The translations under genes and the position numbers were made by a program. Source: Alphaproteobacteria bacterium (GTDB lineage: Bacteria > Pseudomonadota > Alphaproteobacteria > RF32 > CAG-239). Taken from it: a DNA stretch of 18,334 bases. Below, in pieces: positions 16,110 through 18,334 of the stretch. The stretch's first letter is position 1. Each line of letters starts with the position of its first letter. The stretch is taken from the NCBI GenBank assembly GCA_017477035.1, contig JAFUXW010000157.1, positions 1 to 18,334 on the forward strand, in the 5' to 3' direction. A model generated the notes under the pieces. It was not told the DNA's origin. It worked only from the letters and a program-made list of their open reading frames with translations, and ran no database searches.

Positions 16110-16923
16110 TGCAGATGATTTTGGTATCAGTAAAGGTGTTAATACTGCTATTAAGCAGGCTTATAAAGAGGGGATACTTAACAGCGCATCGCTGATGATA
16201 AACCAAAAACATGCAAAAGAAGCGGTAGAAAAGGCAAAACAAATGCCAAATCTGGAAGTAGGATTACATATTAATCTTACTAATGAAAATCCGGCGGCAA
16301 ATCCGAAAGACATTCCGCTTTTGGTCGGAGAAAACGGTAAATTGAAAAACGGATTTGTTAATTTGTTGCTACTCTCATTTTTACATCCGAAAGAACTGGC
16401 TCATCAAGCTGAAATTGAAATCAGAGCGCAAATTGAAAAATATCTGCAAAGTGGCTTAAAATTGGAGCATCTCGATTCTCATCGCCATATCCATCTGATT
16501 CCGAATATCTTTAAAGTAGTTGAAAAATTGGCCGGTGAATTTAATGTAAAACGGATTCGCGTGATGAATGAAAATATTTTTAATACGATAAGGCAAAATA
16601 AATCTAAGAGCTATTTGTTTGACGGCGGAATTATTAAATATATGTTGCTACGCTTTTTGAGTTGGTGGAACGGGTATAAATCGGATATTTATTTCTACAC
16701 AATACTATACACTTGCAAAATATCTTCCGAACATTTTGAAAATGTAAAAATTCCACATGGGTATAAAGCGGTGGAAGTTATGATTCATCCGGGAAGACCT
16801 GATATAGACAAACTGCATATGCAGGATGTTTGGGATGAAAATATTTTATCGCCGTGGCGGAAAACGGAATTACAAACCCTGCTTAATAAAAAAGTTTTGG
16901 AAGGAATAAATTCCGATGATTAA
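16087..16923 (+). CDS. YdjC/ChbG-family carbohydrate deacetylase (NaxD-like)
   Basis: This 278-residue protein belongs to the YdjC/ChbG/HpnK deacetylase family, metal-dependent enzymes that remove acetyl groups from N-acetylated sugars. The metal-site residues are visible: Asp10-Asp11 in NADDFG, His61 in GLHINLT, the HLDSHRHIHLIP cluster (Asp130, His132, His134, His136), and His234 in EVMIHPGRPD. I chose the ATG at 16087, with AAGGA eight bases upstream, over the in-frame ATG at 16051, because family members begin almost directly with the NADDFG strand. It overlaps the GT2 gene at its start and the GtrA gene at its end, so it is firmly within the operon. The closest functional analogy is Francisella NaxD, a YdjC-family enzyme that deacetylates undecaprenyl-phosphate N-acetylgalactosamine before transfer to lipid A. 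HpnK of hopanoid clusters is an alternative label, but no hopanoid genes are near. Confidence 0.88.
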   Translation: MMLKKIFNADDFGISKGVNTAIKQAYKEGILNSASLMINQKHAKEAVEKAKQMPNLEVGLHINLTNENPAANPKDIPLLVGENGKLKNGFVNLLLLSFLHPKELAHQAEIEIRAQIEKYLQSGLKLEHLDSHRHIHLIPNIFKVVEKLAGEFNVKRIRVMNENIFNTIRQNKSKSYLFDGGIIKYMLLRFLSWWNGYKSDIYFYTILYTCKISSEHFENVKIPHGYKAVEVMIHPGRPDIDKLHMQDVWDENILSPWRKTELQTLLNKKVLEGINSDD

Positions 16924-17395
16924 GAATGTTGTAAAGTTCTATTTATGGGCAGAAAATATCTGGTTTTCATACATACCGGAAAAATTACGTTATCTTTTGG
17001 TTGGCAGTTTTAATACAAGCACGTCATTTTTGCTGTATTATATTTTTCTGTATATTACCAACGGACGCGAGCAACTGGCATTGTTATTGATGAATTTAAT
17101 CAATATCAATATATCAATAGCTACAATGCGTTATTATGTATTCAGAAGCAAAGGAAGCTTCTGGCTTGAATATCAAAAAGCCTTTGGTTCATATGTAGTG
17201 CTGTATTTTTTTAACATAGGGTTGTTGCACTTTTTTGTTAAGATTATTAAATTAAGAGAGAATATTCGGCCTGAAAATATTTTGTATAATGTGCCTAATC
17301 TGAATAAGGCTGTTGCGCAAATTTGTTGTATTTGCATTGTTACAATTATAACTTTCTTCGTTCACAAATATTTTTCGTTTCGCAAGAAAAAATAA
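16916..17395 (+). CDS. GtrA-family membrane protein
   Basis: The 159-residue protein has the compact four-helix layout of the GtrA family (about 25-47, 53-73, 88-109, 130-149) and ends with the family-like VHKYFSFRKKK. The opening PEKLRYLLVGSFNTSTSFLLYY matches the usual F-x-x-V-G-x-x-x-T-x-x-x-x-x first helix. GtrA proteins are thought to flip polyprenyl-linked sugars across the inner membrane, often beside a GtrB-type GT2 enzyme, and such a partner lies two genes upstream here. It overlaps the deacetylase by eight bases and is the last gene of the operon. A loop of about 20 residues between helices three and four is somewhat longer than I expect for the family. Confidence 0.85.
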   Translation: MIKNVVKFYLWAENIWFSYIPEKLRYLLVGSFNTSTSFLLYYIFLYITNGREQLALLLMNLININISIATMRYYVFRSKGSFWLEYQKAFGSYVVLYFFNIGLLHFFVKIIKLRENIRPENILYNVPNLNKAVAQICCICIVTIITFFVHKYFSFRKKK

Positions 17396-17397
17396 AA

Positions 17398-17421
17398 AAC
17401 GCCGATTTTATAATCGGCGTT
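17398..17421. terminator. Hairpin terminator between gtrA and the convergent minus-strand gene
   Basis: AACGCCGATT at 17398-17407 and AATCGGCGTT at 17412-17421 form a ten-pair stem with a four-base loop. On the minus strand it is followed by a long T-tract (the A-run at 17387-17397), so it should stop the leftward unit well. On the plus strand the downstream sequence is only weakly T-rich, so termination there may be leaky. Confidence 0.8.
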
Positions 17422-17442
17422 AAATGTTGATATATTACATGA

Positions 17443-17943
17443 TTATTCAATAGCGTATATATCTTTTATCTGCCAATTTTCGTTAACAGGTGACATTACG
17501 TAAATGACCGTTCCCTGACAAAGTCCGAACCAGTTGCCGTTGCATGCACTTTCGGTATAAATTTCCGTAGTTCCGTTCGGTAATACTTTTTTGTTGACAA
17601 TTTTATAACTTATCTCGCTGGGTCTATCAATACTAGGATCTTTCATAAAAATGAATTCCGGTAATTTTAGTCCTGAGCAAAATTGCAAATCCGGATTAAT
17701 GGTGCATTTAACTGAATTCTCCACTGCACATAACTGGGCATTATCCAAAGAACAATTTTCCGGCAAATTTTGGATATTGAACGTGAATATCTCTTCAGGC
17801 AGAGTTTCCTCAACAACAGCTTCAGCTTGTTCTTCGGAAATATCAGTTTCCGCCACAACCTGTGGAGTAGATTTTTTATATAAAGAAACACTGAGGGCAA
17901 TAATTGCCAACATAGCGATAATAACGATAATTTTCTTTAACAT
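17443..17943 (-). CDS. Unrecognised six-cysteine membrane-anchored periplasmic protein
   Basis: This 166-residue protein begins with MLKKIIVIIA and a single hydrophobic helix (about 5-22), then an acidic linker (31-52), then a small domain with cysteines at 64, 72, 80, 89, 134 and 142. An even number of well-spaced cysteines behind a signal anchor suggests a disulfide-stabilised periplasmic fold. The last 20 residues (VNENWQIKDIYAIE) read like the final strand of a small alpha/beta domain. I chose the ATG at 17943, preceded by GGGGAAAAG, over the longer in-frame start at 18030, which would lie inside the upstream barrel gene and bury the anchor. It starts 13 bases after the barrel gene stop, so the two are probably one transcript. 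Function is unknown. Confidence 0.72.
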   Translation of the reverse strand: MLKKIIVIIAMLAIIALSVSLYKKSTPQVVAETDISEEQAEAVVEETLPEEIFTFNIQNLPENCSLDNAQLCAVENSVKCTINPDLQFCSGLKLPEFIFMKDPSIDRPSEISYKIVNKKVLPNGTTEIYTESACNGNWFGLCQGTVIYVMSPVNENWQIKDIYAIE

Positions 17944-17956
17944 AACTTTTCCCCGA

Positions 17957-18334
17957 TTAAAAATGATAACCTGCTGAAATACTATATTCCATAGTGTGGT
18001 CATATCTCTCAAACTTGTCAAAATTGACATAGCGAGTAATTATTCTGAAATCCCATTTTTTATTTACGGCGTATTTAAAACCGCCACCGAAACGATACCC
18101 GATTCCGTGTTCATTATAATGTTTTGCCGGCATCAAGGTTGTCTTATACACATATTCTCCTGCTCCCATTGTTCCTAACAGCGAAAAATGTTGTGAGCAA
18201 CCAAGCGGTAAATAAGCCAACAAATCCAATCCGTATGAGCGGTAAGATGTCTTTATATCACCGCCGGAAGTATGTCTTTTATTTCCGTTGCTCAGATTGA
18301 AGAATAACTCGGTTCCAAAATATTTACTATAATC
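17957..18334 (-). CDS. Outer-membrane beta-barrel protein, C-terminal part (cut by window edge)
   Basis: The frame is open from the right edge to the stop at 17957, giving 125 residues of the C-terminal end. Alternating hydrophobic and polar strands with turns of Asn, Gly and Asp are obvious (YFGTELFFNLS, YRSYGLDLLAYLPLG, FSLLGTMGAGEYVY, GIGYRFGGGFKYAV, WDFRIITRYVNF, TMEYSISAGYHF), and the protein ends in Phe, the BamA-recognition signature of outer-membrane proteins. It resembles the eight-stranded OmpA/Opa-like or OMP_b-brl porin families. The true start lies beyond 18334; the TTG at 18229 is not a start. It shares a transcript with the six-cysteine protein downstream. Confidence 0.8.
   Translation of the reverse strand, partial: DYSKYFGTELFFNLSNGNKRHTSGGDIKTSYRSYGLDLLAYLPLGCSQHFSLLGTMGAGEYVYKTTLMPAKHYNEHGIGYRFGGGFKYAVNKKWDFRIITRYVNFDKFERYDHTMEYSISAGYHF

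Noticed and set aside
17651..17977. 108-codon plus-strand frame opposite the six-cysteine gene
   Set aside because: The minus-strand gene has an anchor helix, a ribosome-binding site, paired cysteines and a terminator. The plus-strand frame has no ribosome-binding site or family resemblance.

Overview
The window is AT-rich and comes from a Gram-negative bacterium: it encodes a TolC-family outer-membrane channel, a C-terminal outer-membrane beta-barrel and an envelope glycosyltransferase cassette. The sequence style (AT-rich, genes closely packed, a lone pilin-like protein with the MIEMLGVLAIIGVLSVGG-type helix, unusual large lysine/glutamate-rich proteins) recalls uncultured, host-associated alphaproteobacteria of the gut. 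That assignment is an inference from family resemblance; no rRNA or tRNA marker is present.

Layout. 1-190 is an AT-rich leader with a plausible promoter for tolC. 191-1552 (+) is the TolC-like channel, closed by a terminator. 1761-2480 (+) is a single pilin/pseudopilin-like gene with its own terminator. 2681-4644 (+) is a nagA-nagB pair for N-acetylglucosamine-6-phosphate breakdown. Convergent to it, 4706-6823 (-) encodes a DUF2207-type membrane protein; a hairpin with T-tracts on both sides separates the two. 6908-10095 (+) is a tightly coupled run: a GlmU pyrophosphorylase domain without its acetyltransferase half, an unrecognised membrane-anchored protein, and an M3 oligoendopeptidase F whose reading frame is broken by an apparent one-base deletion near 8527. 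A second bidirectional-looking hairpin separates it from 10149-13502 (-), an unrecognised 1117-residue protein. After an AT-rich divergent spacer, 13694-17395 (+) is a four-gene overlapping operon: GT39 transferase, polyprenyl-phosphate GT2 transferase, YdjC/ChbG-family deacetylase and GtrA-family membrane protein. The right end (-) holds a six-cysteine membrane-anchored protein and, cut by the window edge, the C-terminal part of an outer-membrane barrel.

The best biological story is the 13.7-17.4 kb operon. GT2, YdjC-type deacetylase and GT39 together are the same functional set as FlmF2, NaxD and FlmK of Francisella, which load an N-acetylhexosamine onto undecaprenyl phosphate, deacetylate it, and transfer the free amino sugar to lipid A. 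GtrA could supply the flippase. The nagA/nagB and GlmU-like genes nearby also act on amino sugars, so the window is enriched for hexosamine metabolism, although these are separate transcription units.

No intergenic stretch exceeds about 210 bases. The longest (1-190, 1553-1760, 2481-2680, 13503-13693) contain terminators, promoter-like elements and small inverted repeats only. I saw no tRNA, rRNA, CRISPR array, transposase or attachment site.
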